In this document: one piece after another, positions 11,064 to 33,400 of the stretch
Layout of the letters: every line of letters begins with the position of its first letter
Position numbering within the stretch: the first letter of the stretch is position 1
DNA from: Nannobrachium achirus
Taxonomy: Eukaryota; Chordata; Actinopteri; Myctophiformes; Myctophidae
Reading direction: 5' to 3'
Assembly (NCBI GenBank): GCA_963921795.1
Contig: OY997649.1
Location: 30,943,555-31,007,554, forward strand
Length of the DNA stretch: 64,000 nucleotides
Notes under the pieces: generated by a model
Databases searched by the model: none
The model's input: the letters and a program-made list of their open reading frames with translations, nothing else
What the model was told of the DNA's origin: nothing
Made by a program: the position numbers and the translations under genes

Positions 11064-14000
11064 AGTTAATGACATCATAAACTCATCCCCTCACCTTTTA
11101 CCACACACCTAACACTGTGGGTGTGGCTAACTTCAGCTGGGTCACCACCCACCTGACAACCAGGCATACTTAATGAACAGGTGGGTGTGGCTACATAAAA
11201 AACATAATTTTAACACTTTCTGTAAATCTTTTTGGAAAAGCTCTTACTTCTAGTATAATCAATAACTGATTATCATGATTTAGGGGGGAGAAAAATCATG
11301 GCGCCTCATCTTTAACCCATTGGCTATTTGAATATTGCTGATTTACAAGCTCATAACATGTCGTATCTTGTCTCTTTTGAGGTGAAATGGCATAGGGAAT
11401 TATTATTGCAGCTAAGTGTTATACTGGACCAATGAAAAGTATTAAAAATAGCCTGTGTCTTATATCTACATTGGAACACAGGTTCCGTTTTCACATTTCC
11501 TGAAAAGTGACAGTTTTGAACATACTGTAAGTTACAAAATCTAAGTTCGTTTTACTCTCTGTGATGTTCTTCTGTGCCCTATTGGCAAGTCAAATGTTGA
11601 CTCCTTTCTAAATTCTTAGACCGCAAGGAATTGAAGTAGTGATTCATTCAGGACCCTCTTACATAGGCGGAGTGGAGGCCCCCGTCTCTTCATAAAAATA
11701 AATGCCAATTATGAAGAAATAAGTTTGCATTTATTGACCAACCAAACATCGGCAAACTCACACACAGTGTAAAGATGGAAACATGTCATGAGGTGAAAAA
11801 TAAATGAAGTGTTTAATTCCAAAATGCTATCCATCCATTTTGAAAGCACTTATCTTAAATTTAGTACTAAATAACAAAAGCACAGGTCAGCGCATCAGAG
11901 ATGTTAACTATTGTAAGCCAATGTCTTTAGGCAGCCGATAACTTTGATAGGTAATCTATGATGAGCTTTGCTTTCGTTTCAGTGATAATTTTCTATTTGA
12001 ATGTAAAAATGTGTATATTCCATGGAGAAATCTCATTTTGGAACAAACCTCTTCCAATATATACATATCAATGTACCACTTTATACATTCGTTTCTTGCT
12101 ATACACATAAGTCTCATGCTTCACTTGAAACTGCTTTCAGCATTTATCCCCATCATGTGACAATAGACAAAATAGTGGAGCATACAGTATTTAGGATCAA
12201 TGCTGCATAGTTTCAATTTCTGAAATATTTAACATAACTTTCAGAGTAAACAGACAGAAAGGAACCGTAACTGGAAGAGAACATACAGTATTTATATCTG
12301 CCAGCTGTTAAAACATCCTGTACACCATATTAAGTGGTCACCGCATATATTCCTCCACATGAAAAAGATGCTCAAACTAGCTTGATTTTATCAACAGCAA
12401 AGAATTATTTTTCTAATCAGCATGATTAGAAAATGATTTCAATTATTGTAACCAAACTTGTTTTGAGGCATCTGAACAAAGGAAAAGAACGGGGGAAAAA
12501 AAACAAAAAAAAAAACATGCATGATAGTATATGAAGTTGTCCGCAGTTTCCAACTGCATTTCATTATCAGAGAGGGAAAAATATGTGTTTTATGTAAACC
12601 GTGTGCGATAAGTTCGTAGAAAACAAGTCAGAACTGTGAAGAGCCCATGACAGTATTAGAGTCCACAGCAAGCAGCATGAAACGTCTGTATGAATGTGAG
12701 AAAAATCCAAACCGTTAGGAACAATAGTTATTGTCAGAAACATGAGCTGCATTTTTTCTGTAAAAAAAAAAAAGACAATAGCAAAAAAAATAAAAAAAAA
12801 TAAGACAGCAATAAATAATACAGGGATAAAGAAACAAGATTAAGCCCTGTGTCCGCCAAGATGTTTTTTCCTGAGTGCAGAGCATTGTTTAAACCTTTAA
12901 CTCTTTATAATTGGGAGCACTTTGTTTTTGGAAACCCCAGCAGCTTGGCGTGACGCTGGGCATTGACCTTGCGCTCGTGCGTGCACGTGCAGCGAGTTAC
13001 ATTATTTTCAACTCTGGCGAGTGCTCCCAGTCGAGCGCTCTGGCATCTTCAGTGGGGAAAAAAAGCCTCAGTGGACAGACATGGCGCCTCAAAATTTGAA
13101 AAATAGTTGCATTGAGAAAAATAGTTGCACATAGAGAAAATAATATCTTTCATTAATTTAATACTCTTAAAATGGAAGTGTGCTTTTACGCCCAAAGAGA
13201 AAAAAACAAAACAAAGCAAACAAACAAACAAGCAGAATCCCACAAACCAAACACGTATTGGTACACTGCAATTTAACACGTTAGGCTTCATGGAAGATGC
13301 CGTGCAGTGCGCAATAATTCTCAATAAAAATGACCCCAGCCATTCCTGAACTCATCTGAAATTAGTAATCCAATTAATCTGACTTGGTTTACAGTAAGAA
13401 CACTTAAAATGGTTTGTGAGGATAGCGGCACATCACTCCATTGTAAGAACCTCGTTTTAAGGCATCTGCACAAACTTTAAATAAATAACCTACGTGGTGG
13501 AGCTGTTGAAGGGGAAGTAGAGGAAGGGCAGAAAACACAGGATTCCATGTCACTTTAGTTTAAAGGTTTTTCAGTCATGTACCATGCCAGGTAAAGACTA
13601 TGCATTTCCATCCCATATCATCGACACCTGGTGTAGTGTGAGGTTGTAATGAAAACCTGCAAACTCTTGGCCCTCACTGACACATGAGGCTAAGCTTGAT
13701 GTCCACGTTTAGCCATTTTAAGGTTACAACATGAACCCTGGTGGCCCAATTTGAGGATAGTCACTATAGACAACCGTTTTCAAAACCGCTCTGAAATTTT
13801 CATAAATTTCCTAAAATTTCAGAATGTTCCAACAATCTCTAAACCTTTAAAAAAGCTCATGATGTGATGCATTGTGAGCTTGTAGATCAGCTATTTTCAA
13901 ATCACCAAAGTATAAAATAGGACTTAAGTGGTTAAGTAGGTTTCAAATGATGATAACATTATAGTAATTGGTAGGAAGTCTGCAGAAGCTTAGTGAAGCA

Positions 14001-14500
14001 AACATTTTGGTCTCAGATACAAATCTTATTTACTGTATGTAATGTATGCACTCACTAACATGATCACAATGTGTGCTGCACTAATCAGAATGTCATGATA
14101 TTTCTCATCACTGGCTTTCATAGTGTATGGGTTTCCTACAAATTATTATAGTGGGCAACATCTTTTCAATTACAGCAATTAATTTTTTTGTTTTGCATTT
14201 AATAAAGACAGACAAGACTAGAGCTGAACAAAGTTTTGCCATTAACCGCCACATCACGTAAGAAAAAATAGAGACAAAAATAGCAACACCTAATCTTGCC
14301 CATGGAGTCATTCATCACTTTGAGCATGCTCTCAATTACTACACCAAACACACAGACATTCAGACATAATGACAACCCTATCTACAGTAGCTGGAATGGA
14401 GTGGTCCCAAAAGAATGGATGCATCGACTAAAAAGAAAACACGAAGTAAATATATTCAATCATATTAGTTATAAGGGACAATTCGTGGTTGCTCCAATGG
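11064..14500. other. Intergenic DNA between rabl6 and imp4
   Basis: No conserved exon is seen on either strand. There are A-rich runs (12490-12525, 12760-12800), eroded hairpin-repeat copies (11330-11360 and 13853-13900) and AT-rich unique sequence. A CG-richer stretch at 12940-13040 contains GCGCTCGTGCGTGCACGTGC but has no nearby start exon that I recognise. Confidence 0.5.
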
Positions 14501-14511
14501 TCAATGTTTAT

Positions 14512-14892
14512 ATAGTGCTGGGCAATATATTAAGTTCTCTGATAGAATAGATACAGTATATTTTAACAATATGAACATTTCTATAGTTGTATTTCTATGT
14601 CCCTGCAACTCTGATTCTTTAATCCCCATTACTTCCCCTATAACTTTGAGCCTCATGCCAGTGGGGGTCCGGCATGGGTGGAAGCAGAGTACTGTTTAAT
14701 TAAGGTAGAAAAAAATTACAATATTAGCCAAGGTATTATGAAAACTATATCTTTTTGGAAACTTCAGAGTTTGTTCAAGTTTTCAAAATCCCCCAAAAAC
14801 TTGAACAAACCATGGACATATTGAACTGGACTATATTATGACCTACAGTAGATGTTTGGTCCATACATAATTGTCATATTGCCCAGCACTAT
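14512..14892. mobile_element. MITE with 17-bp perfect terminal inverted repeats downstream of rabl6
   Basis: The left terminus ATAGTGCTGGGCAATAT (14512-14528) and the right terminus ATATTGCCCAGCACTAT (14876-14892) are perfect inverted repeats. The 381-bp interior is AT-rich and non-coding. No flanking duplication is evident. Confidence 0.65.
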
Positions 14893-14929
14893 CTTTTTAT
14901 TTATTTATCACAAGAGCACTCAGTCTTAC

Positions 14930-15078
14930 CATTCTTCAGTCTTATTGGTCAGAATGAAAGTGACAGCAGTAGTGCAGATGAGGGACAGACCAATGAAAAG
15001 CATCATACAAGTACCGACGTCCTGGGTGTTTGACAGGGTTGTCGTTGGGTTACCTCTGCTGTATGGCTTGTAGCTGCT
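14930..15078 (-). other. Unassigned 50-codon open frame with a predicted membrane segment, downstream of rabl6
   Basis: On the minus strand a frame reads SSYKPYSRGNPTTTLSNTQD then CMMLFIGLSLICTTAVTFIL, a 20-residue hydrophobic segment, and TNKTEEW before TAA. A donor-like GTAAGA overlaps the stop. It lies 3' of the rabl6 poly(A) signal, so it is not part of that message unless an alternative end is used. No upstream exon or start context is clear. It could be an exon of an unknown small gene or chance. Confidence 0.25.
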
Positions 15079-15089
15079 GCTTATGCACA

Positions 15090-15206
15090 AAACAAGTCAC
15101 AAGAGTTTATTCAGAGCAACCACTAAGGTCGCCACTGATGTTCCACGGCTCGAGCTTTTAAAATGAGAGCATGTTTTTACGTCTTCATTTTGTTAAGAGA
15201 TCTCTT
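15090..15206 (-). terminator. rabl6 3' UTR with poly(A) signal
   Basis: On the minus strand the rabl6 stop codon is followed about 95 nt later by AATAAA (plus-strand TTTATT at 15106-15111) and then a T/GT-rich stretch (TTGTGACTTGTTTTGTGC). This is the expected arrangement for cleavage and polyadenylation near 15090, giving a short 3' UTR. Confidence 0.65.
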
Positions 15207-25881
<10,675 letters not shown>

Positions 25882-26708
25882 CTTGAAGAGGCTTAAACTA
25901 ACTCAATCAATATAGACAAATGTGGTGTTACAAGCAGCCAAAATGGCTGAACACACAACACAACAACTAATGGGAAGTGTGATGGATTACAGAACCACTA
26001 ACAGCAGTGCAAGTTAAGGATCCATGTTTAAAATCAGAATGCAATGCACTTCAGAGCATGCCAGCTGTCAGTTACTGTTTTAGCAGCAGCTTTGCAATAG
26101 TTCCTCCTAGATACAGTTATCTTCTGATCTGTTAAGTCATCTAGATGCTCTTTTGCCATTCAGTAGTAGTGGAAGTCACTATCATGCTGTCTTGAGCATC
26201 ATCTGAAAAACAAAAACAAACACCATTGTTGGGGATTGCCATTGCCATTTCCTGGCTGTAACATATAAGACTACATTTCAGTAACTCAAACACGGATCTC
26301 TAATTTCATCATGACATGTCCACGTCACATCATATCCTAACACTTACAATTGAGCAGACTGCATACTATGTATCAACTAACGTTATAACTACCTGGTGTT
26401 GTTAGCTAACAGCTGTTAGCTACAGCTGCTATGTTTTGCAACGTTAACGAATGCTTTTAGGCAGAACTGTTCTTGCGAGAGGCTATAGCAGGTCACTAAA
26501 GATAGTGAAAACACACACGAGAGAACCTGGTGACTGTGGTTACCCATCTTAGAACAAGGTAACGTTATCCGTCCTCTCCGTTTCTGCTAGCTAACCAACA
26601 TTAGCCTATATAGCTCTCTACCACTATTATGCCGAATGACATGATCTCTCTGATAGGATAGGATTCTTTCCCCAAGTGATAAACAGATATACGAGCATAC
26701 TACTCACG
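25882..26708 (-). promoter_or_regulatory. Predicted rabl6 5' UTR exons, small uORF and promoter-side intron
   Basis: On the minus strand a consensus donor GCC|GTGAGT lies at 26708/26707 and a strong acceptor TTTGTTTTTCAG ends at 26203. Joining them gives a non-coding first exon ending at 26708 and a second exon that runs from 26202 into the rabl6 start codon at 25881. The second exon opens with ATG ATG CTC AAG ACA GCA TGA (26202-26182), a six-codon upstream ORF. This is inference from splice motifs; the segment upstream of 26708 would be the promoter shared divergently with traf2. Confidence 0.4.
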
Positions 26709-26959
26709 GCTGGTAAACTTAATAAGTGACTACTGCTGACATCCGACAGTTCATCACCATCATCCCCGGCGGTGGAAACGTAGCAGCAACATTCCATCGC
26801 AAAGCTAGAAAGCAGCAACACTCAAACTGGCTCTGGTTGGCAGCAGCAAATGCGAGCCTGCTTCCCGAAGCTTGCTGTCTGCACCTTGGCGCCCCCTGGT
26901 GGAAGCCTATTGTGTGGCTTGGCAAAAAAAAACTGATCTCTACAACCTAAAACGGTAAC

Positions 26960-27490
26960 AGTAACAGGTCAGGTGGCACCAAAACCAACTGGGCACCAGA
27001 GATGTGGGCACAGCTAGGGCACCTGCCAGCTTGGCACCAGGACAACTGGGCACTCCTAGGGACATGTGAGCACCTGGACAACTGGGCACCAAAGACATGA
27101 TGTAGTAGGTACCTACTACCTAGACAACTGAGCACTAGGGACATATCATTGGGCACCTGGACAACTGAGCATAGGGACATGTGGGCACCTGGACAACTGG
27201 GCACTAGGGACACGTGGGTACCTGGACAACTGGGCACTAGGGACTTGTGGGCACCAAAACCATCTGAGCACCTGGGACAACTGAGCTCTAGGGGAATGTG
27301 GGCACCTGGACAAATGGGCACTATAGGGACATGTGGGCACCTGGACAACTGGGCACTAGGGCCATGTGGGCACCTGAACAACTGGGCACCAAAGACGTGG
27401 GTACCAGGACAACTGGGCACTAGGGACTTGTGGGCACCAAAACCATCTGGGCACTAGAGACATTTGGCACTAGGGACATGTGGGCACCTG
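26960..27490. repeat. Minisatellite (about 14 units, 30-45 bp) between rabl6 and traf2
   Basis: Units follow the pattern GGGACATGTGGGCACCTGGA then CAACTGGGCACTA, with length variants such as GGCACCAAAACCATCTGGGC. It is open in some frames on both strands, which explains long apparent ORFs. It occupies roughly half of the segment between the two divergently transcribed genes. Confidence 0.85.
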
Positions 27491-28076
27491 ACCCTAAAAC
27501 GTGCCGCGATACGACGCGTCAGCTTGTAGATCAATTATTTTTGGCAGACGACACATTAAAGGCACAATCCGGGTTTTGTATTGAACAGATAGTTTTGGTT
27601 TCATGTGCATATTCATATTGATATAATATATAAATAATAATGTATCTATTGTATACTATTTAGCCCTATAGTCGTTTATGGTTCATTTCCTATAGAATAA
27701 AAATGCATGTATTTATTTTTGGTTTTGGGGCGACCCATTTGTTAACGTTTGTATTGCTGATTGGGCCTTTAACGGCTACGATCGTCCAGACCAGACAGCT
27801 CATCACATTGAAAATTCACACAGCTGTTGTCCACTGTGTCATCATGTGTGTACAACAACAACATCAGTATATCACCAGCGTTTGCTAAGCGTATAGCTAG
27901 TATTAACCATAGGGTATTAACCCGTAAAATGTCTGATAATTGAACTACAGTCCAAGATCAACGCTGTGTTGAATCATTGCAGCTCAAATAAATGTTGCCA
28001 AAGCGATATGAGCTGAGCTGTGCTTGCTGTCTTGAACACACACCGCTGGGTACCCCGCTATCGAGCGCGGCGAATA

Positions 28077-28429
28077 ATGGCTGCACAACAAGAGCCCTCT
28101 CCACCATCTTCACTGGAGGGCAACAAACCCGGGTTCCCCAAGAACATTTTAGCCAACAACCTCGAAGACAAGCACTTGTGTAATTCGTGCCAGAAAATAT
28201 TGAGGAGGCCATTGCAAGCCCAGTGTGGTCACCGCTTCTGTTCATTCTGTTTCAACAAGATAGTAAGGTGAGTGTCATGGTTGCTATATAGCTAGCAAGC
28301 TGCAATGTGTAATCTCTTCCCTCTCATCACTTTCCCTTCTCATGAGAACGACACTGACAGCATTCACTCCTGATGCTATATGAAAACTAGTATACTGTCT
28401 GTCTGTGCGTCTGTCTGTGTGTCTCTGTA

Positions 28430-28464
<35 letters not shown>

Positions 28465-28530
28465 TGCAGGCACCCAAAGTTAAATGCTATTCTAGTGAGG
28501 TGTCATGTTGTATCATTATTAATTTAACCA

Positions 28531-28600
<70 letters not shown>

Positions 28601-30391
28601 TTACGAATGTGTATGGCAAACATTAATGTCACTGTTAACTGGATTTTCTGAAATCAAGTCATTAATGCACAATCATGTTTAGGGTAGTAGGCTAAAGCTG
28701 TGTTTTAGTCAACCTGATATGACTGATATATTCCAAACCTGCACCTTATTTGTATTTTGCACAAGAGGTTTCTAGAACCTCCAAATGATGGTTAGTAGTT
28801 ACCTGCTAAATCAGTCTGGACAATAGACACACTTACCCTACCTGTCATGGGCAATATTTGCCAGTGTCTTCCCACTCTGCTGACAGAATAGATGACAGCT
28901 GACTATATGATTATGATGTAACATTATTTTTTACCTTCAAGCTCTGGACCACAGAAGTGCAGTGCATGCATAAAGGAAGACCTGTTTGAGGAGCCCACGT
29001 CCATTCTCAAGCAAGGTGGTGTAAGTGCATTGTTTGCTTCAGATCAATGTTGCCTTAAAGCTGATGCTCTCATGCAGTGTGGGTTGCAACAACATGAGCT
29101 TAAATTCCAAGCCTGTAAACATTGTGTGCTGCCAATAGTAAACAAGTGGCTCCAAGCCACAGAGGCCAGCCAAGTGATGTAACAAATATTCCTGTGTCTC
29201 CCATTGAATAACCATATAAGATTATAGAGAAGAGCTTGGTAAAGATATAAGAGCAAGGGGAAATGTTGAAGCTCACTGGTCCTAAGTAAACTGATGCATA
29301 GTTACAAGACCACACTGTTTGTAACATTAGCCTTCTGTGTGTAACCAAAGACAGGAGCCAGACTGCCAGTGGCTTAAATGCAACCTTTTTTTTCCATTCA
29401 GGCATTCCCAGACAATGCAGCCAGACGAGAAGTTGAAGCCTTGTCAGCTGTTTGTCCCAATGAAGGATGCACATGGACAGGCACTATCAAAGAATATGAG
29501 GTGTGCAATGCTAAATGACATTGTAGGGGATATTATCACGAGCCACCATCCAGAGATGCTGTTACATTTTGACCACTGCGGCTAGTATATATGCATAATC
29601 TATGAACCCACATTGATGGGTAACAAGATGCCAGCCAACATGCCGTAGCACTATGTTGTGGCTAGGGCTGGAGTGGCATGGATTTTTTGATATCATGGTA
29701 ATACATCACTGTTTACCGGTGGTATGGCGGTATCTCCCATAAAAAGTTGGTTTGAATGAAATAAAACAATGTATGTAACAATATTTTTTTAAATAATCGC
29801 GATAATGAACTCTACACGGTATGGTATGGATTAGACAACCGTGGTATTGCGGTTATTGCACCCAGCTCTTAGTTAAGGCTTGTTAACGTTTATCACTGAT
29901 TTGGCTGGTCACGTCAAGCTGTATTTGCCTGGAAGAAATGTAAATATACTATGATAAAATAGTGCACATGTCAATCGCCCACAGGCCAACCATGAGGGCA
30001 ACTGTGACTTCATGATCATTCTTTGTCCCTCCTGCAAAGAGCTGATGAGGGCCAATGAGCTGGAACGCCATAATGAGCGTGAATGTCCTGAGAGAACTCT
30101 CAACTGCAAATACTGCAAAGAGCCATTCCATTTCAAAAACATCAAGGTCAGTAATCATCATCTATTGTATTTGTATTAAAATTGGAGAAAATAACAATGT
30201 GCTTTTAACATGTAAGTATTTGTCTGTTGATGACATTGGTGCAGGACATATGTATGACTTAAGTATATTTATAACATAAGTAGATAGACTGTGGCAAGGG
30301 GACAACAGTGAGAGTAATCCTACACATACTGAACATTCCCCATGTATAAATTCAGCGTTTTATCTTTGTGCTACTGAATGCAAAATCTTGA

Positions 30392-30434
<43 letters not shown>

Positions 30435-33400
30435 TTTAGGCTCATGATGAAATCTGCCCTAAGTACCCAATGATTTGTGAAGGCTGTGCAAAGAAAAAAA
30501 TACCCAGAGAAAAGGTGATCAAGTTGAAAGCATTTCTGTATGGTACTCTCATGGATTTACCTTGTTCATCACTCACTAACTTGAGATCAAATACGGTTAG
30601 TATTTGATTAAGGCTCTTTAGCTTTCTTCTTTTTTTTCTTTTTCTTTTCTCCAGTATGTGGACCACATTAAGTTTTGCAGTAAATTTAAAGCCCCGTGCA
30701 GATTTCATGTCGTTGGCTGCGATATGTCTGTAAGTTGACTTCATTTTTCACCTGTGGAGTTTATTAACTAATTGGATAATACCATCCTTTATGTTCTTAG
30801 TAGTTTTTCGCTTGTGTGTGGTTGTGTGTGTACTTTGTGTGCTCTTGTACATCTACCGTATTCTTGTGTGGGCCAAATTACCTACCATGAAGAAAGTGAA
30901 CTTTCTTATTTGTTACGGTTGGGTTATATTCGACCCATGGGGTAATAGTTATACTTATTGCTAAGGGAAATCATTGGCTGGGCCTTCTCAAGTACAGTAA
31001 TACAAACCTGTTTTTGTGTCTGTATCCATCCCTAGGTAGAAAAAGAGAGGATCCATGACCATGAGCGGGCATGCTCTTATGAACACCTGAACCTTCTCCT
31101 GCACTTCATAATGGGCATCAAGGTGAGCCTGGAGAGCCTGCAGCCTCAGAGCCTGGAGGTGGCCAGCCATAAGCTGCAGGAGCTCCATCAGTCCCTCAGG
31201 GACCTGGAACAGAAGCTCAGCCAGCTGGGCACCAGTGGTACCGGTGGCGCTGTTGCGTGTAGCAGTGGTGGGGGAGCCCCCGTGCAGGGAGCGTGCGCCC
31301 CTGCCCTTGCCACCACCTCATTCACCCCGTTACCAAGCACAGTGGGAGCGGCCCTGGAGCTCCAGCTGCACAGTGAGAAGACCAAGGTGACTGAGCTGAG
31401 CCGGCGCTGCCAAGAGCTGGAGCTGAAGGTGAGCACGTTCGAGAACATTGTGTGTGTTCTGAACCGTGAGATGGAGCGCTCCAGCACCACCATGGAGGCC
31501 TACAATCGCCAGCATCGCCTGGATCAAGACAAGATCGAGATACTCAACAACAAGGTGAGTAGATTAGAGATTATCATTAGGTACTAATATAGCACCTTTT
31601 TTATAGAATAAATGCAGGGCAGGGTGCTTTTCCTAACGGTTTTACTCTTTGGATTTCCGAGCCTTTGTACCTGAATAAACTCGGGGGGCCATATCTTCCA
31701 CCCGGTGCAATGCGACAGAAAGGGCAGCACTTGCCTTGCACCCATGTTGTTTTAATTACAAATGATCTTGCGTCCATTAGCATGTGAAATGTAGAGATAT
31801 AGTTTTTTTGAACGACTGCCATTGTGCTGTAGTTATAGCTTCCCCAACAGAAAGATACCATGATCCATACAGTACCTGCTGTAGCCTTTTCTGTCACTGG
31901 ACACCCTACTTGCCTGCTACTCGGCAGGCTTATCAGTTTAATTCCTTCCTACATGTAAATGATTCTGACTGTGCTATAGGTACGCCAGCTAGAGAGGACT
32001 GTGGGGCTGAGGGATCTGTCCATCGTGGAGATGGAAGGGAAGATGCGAGAGATGTCTGCGGCCACATTCGATGGCATCTTTGTCTGGAAGATCTCCGACT
32101 TCACCAAGAAGAGGCAGGATGCCGTGGCTGGGAGGGCCCCTGCTATGTTCTCACCTGGTAACAAATGCATATGAAATCTAACGGCTGAGTTGGGTGGCAT
32201 GGTGGTAGAGTAAAAAATAAAATACTACTACTTTACTGACTAGTATTCAAGCAAGCACTACGTCCCTAATAACTTAATAATGGAGGGGCATCTTTCCATG
32301 GCTGACTCTTGTCTGGGCATATAACTCTCCCCTGGCAGGGTGATCAATACAGTTTAAAAAAAATGTATAGTGCATTATTAAGATCTCTAATCTTATAGTG
32401 GAGAAAATTCTATTTTATTTTACCTTATGTCTAGTATGGTAACTTCTTTTAATTGTGTGCTCAATGATATGTAGTAGAGTGAAATACATTTCTGATGTAT
32501 TATGATGTCTTTGTATATCGACTGACAATAATACACATTGGCATGGTTGAGTGATAGGACATTAAATGAATGCTGATATTGTTTATTTGGCAGCCTTTTA
32601 CACCAGCAAATATGGCTACAAAATGTGCTTGCGGATCTACCTGAACGGAGACGGAACGGGGCGTGGCACTCATCTATCTCTGTTCTTTGTGGTGATGAGA
32701 GGACACAGCGATGCACTCCTCAAGTGGCCGTTCAACCAGAAGGTAAAATCAATTATCATAATTAAGATATTTTATAACGTGGATAGACGCATTAAAAAAG
32801 GTCTAGTGGACAAATTCATAGAACAGGTTCTGAAGAAAGGCTTTATTATAGCTCAAGTCACCTTGGTCTCCAAGGGAGAGCTTCAGTATATACAGATCAA
32901 TCTCAGAAAAGTTTAATATTTTGTAAAAAAAAGAAAAAAAGCATTGCAGATGCCATTGCATCATAACCTGACTGCGCCAGATAGTTGCAGCAGTGCGTAA
33001 CGCTCTGCCTTACATCTGGGACCTCTCGGGCAGACTCGATGTAAGGGGCGGGCCATTTTTTGAAATTCTTTAGCAGGTGATTGGATGTGGCCGTCTCTCT
33101 ATCACAGTCTGGGAGTGCCAACTCCAACCACTCATATTGGCCTGTCTGCATCCACGTGGTCTGCAATCAGACTCTATTGGCTCAGAGCCCGCCCGTAACT
33201 GCCGCTGATTGGTCCGGCCCGGGGCTTTACGAGCGTTATCAACTCCCACCGAGAGATCTCAGATGGTAAAGTAGGGCGGTAGACTACGCACTACTGCCAC
33301 CATCTGACGCAAGTCAGGTTAATTGCATCACTGACTTCAGAAACTTCCCACTGAACTTCAAGCAACTCTGACTTCCTGACTTCAGAAGGTTGACATTTCT

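Noticed and set aside
14108..14311. 67-codon hydrophobic minus-strand frame
   Set aside because: AT-rich sequence gives hydrophobic codons by chance; no exon boundaries consistent with the frame at 14930-15078.
26947..27457. 157-codon minus and 102-codon plus frames with repeated GTxDxWAPGQLGT or CPGAHV words
   Set aside because: Minisatellite whose units keep frames open in both directions; no start context or conservation.
26960..27490. CRISPR-like spaced repeats
   Set aside because: The units are contiguous and variable, there are no unique spacers, and the genome is eukaryotic.
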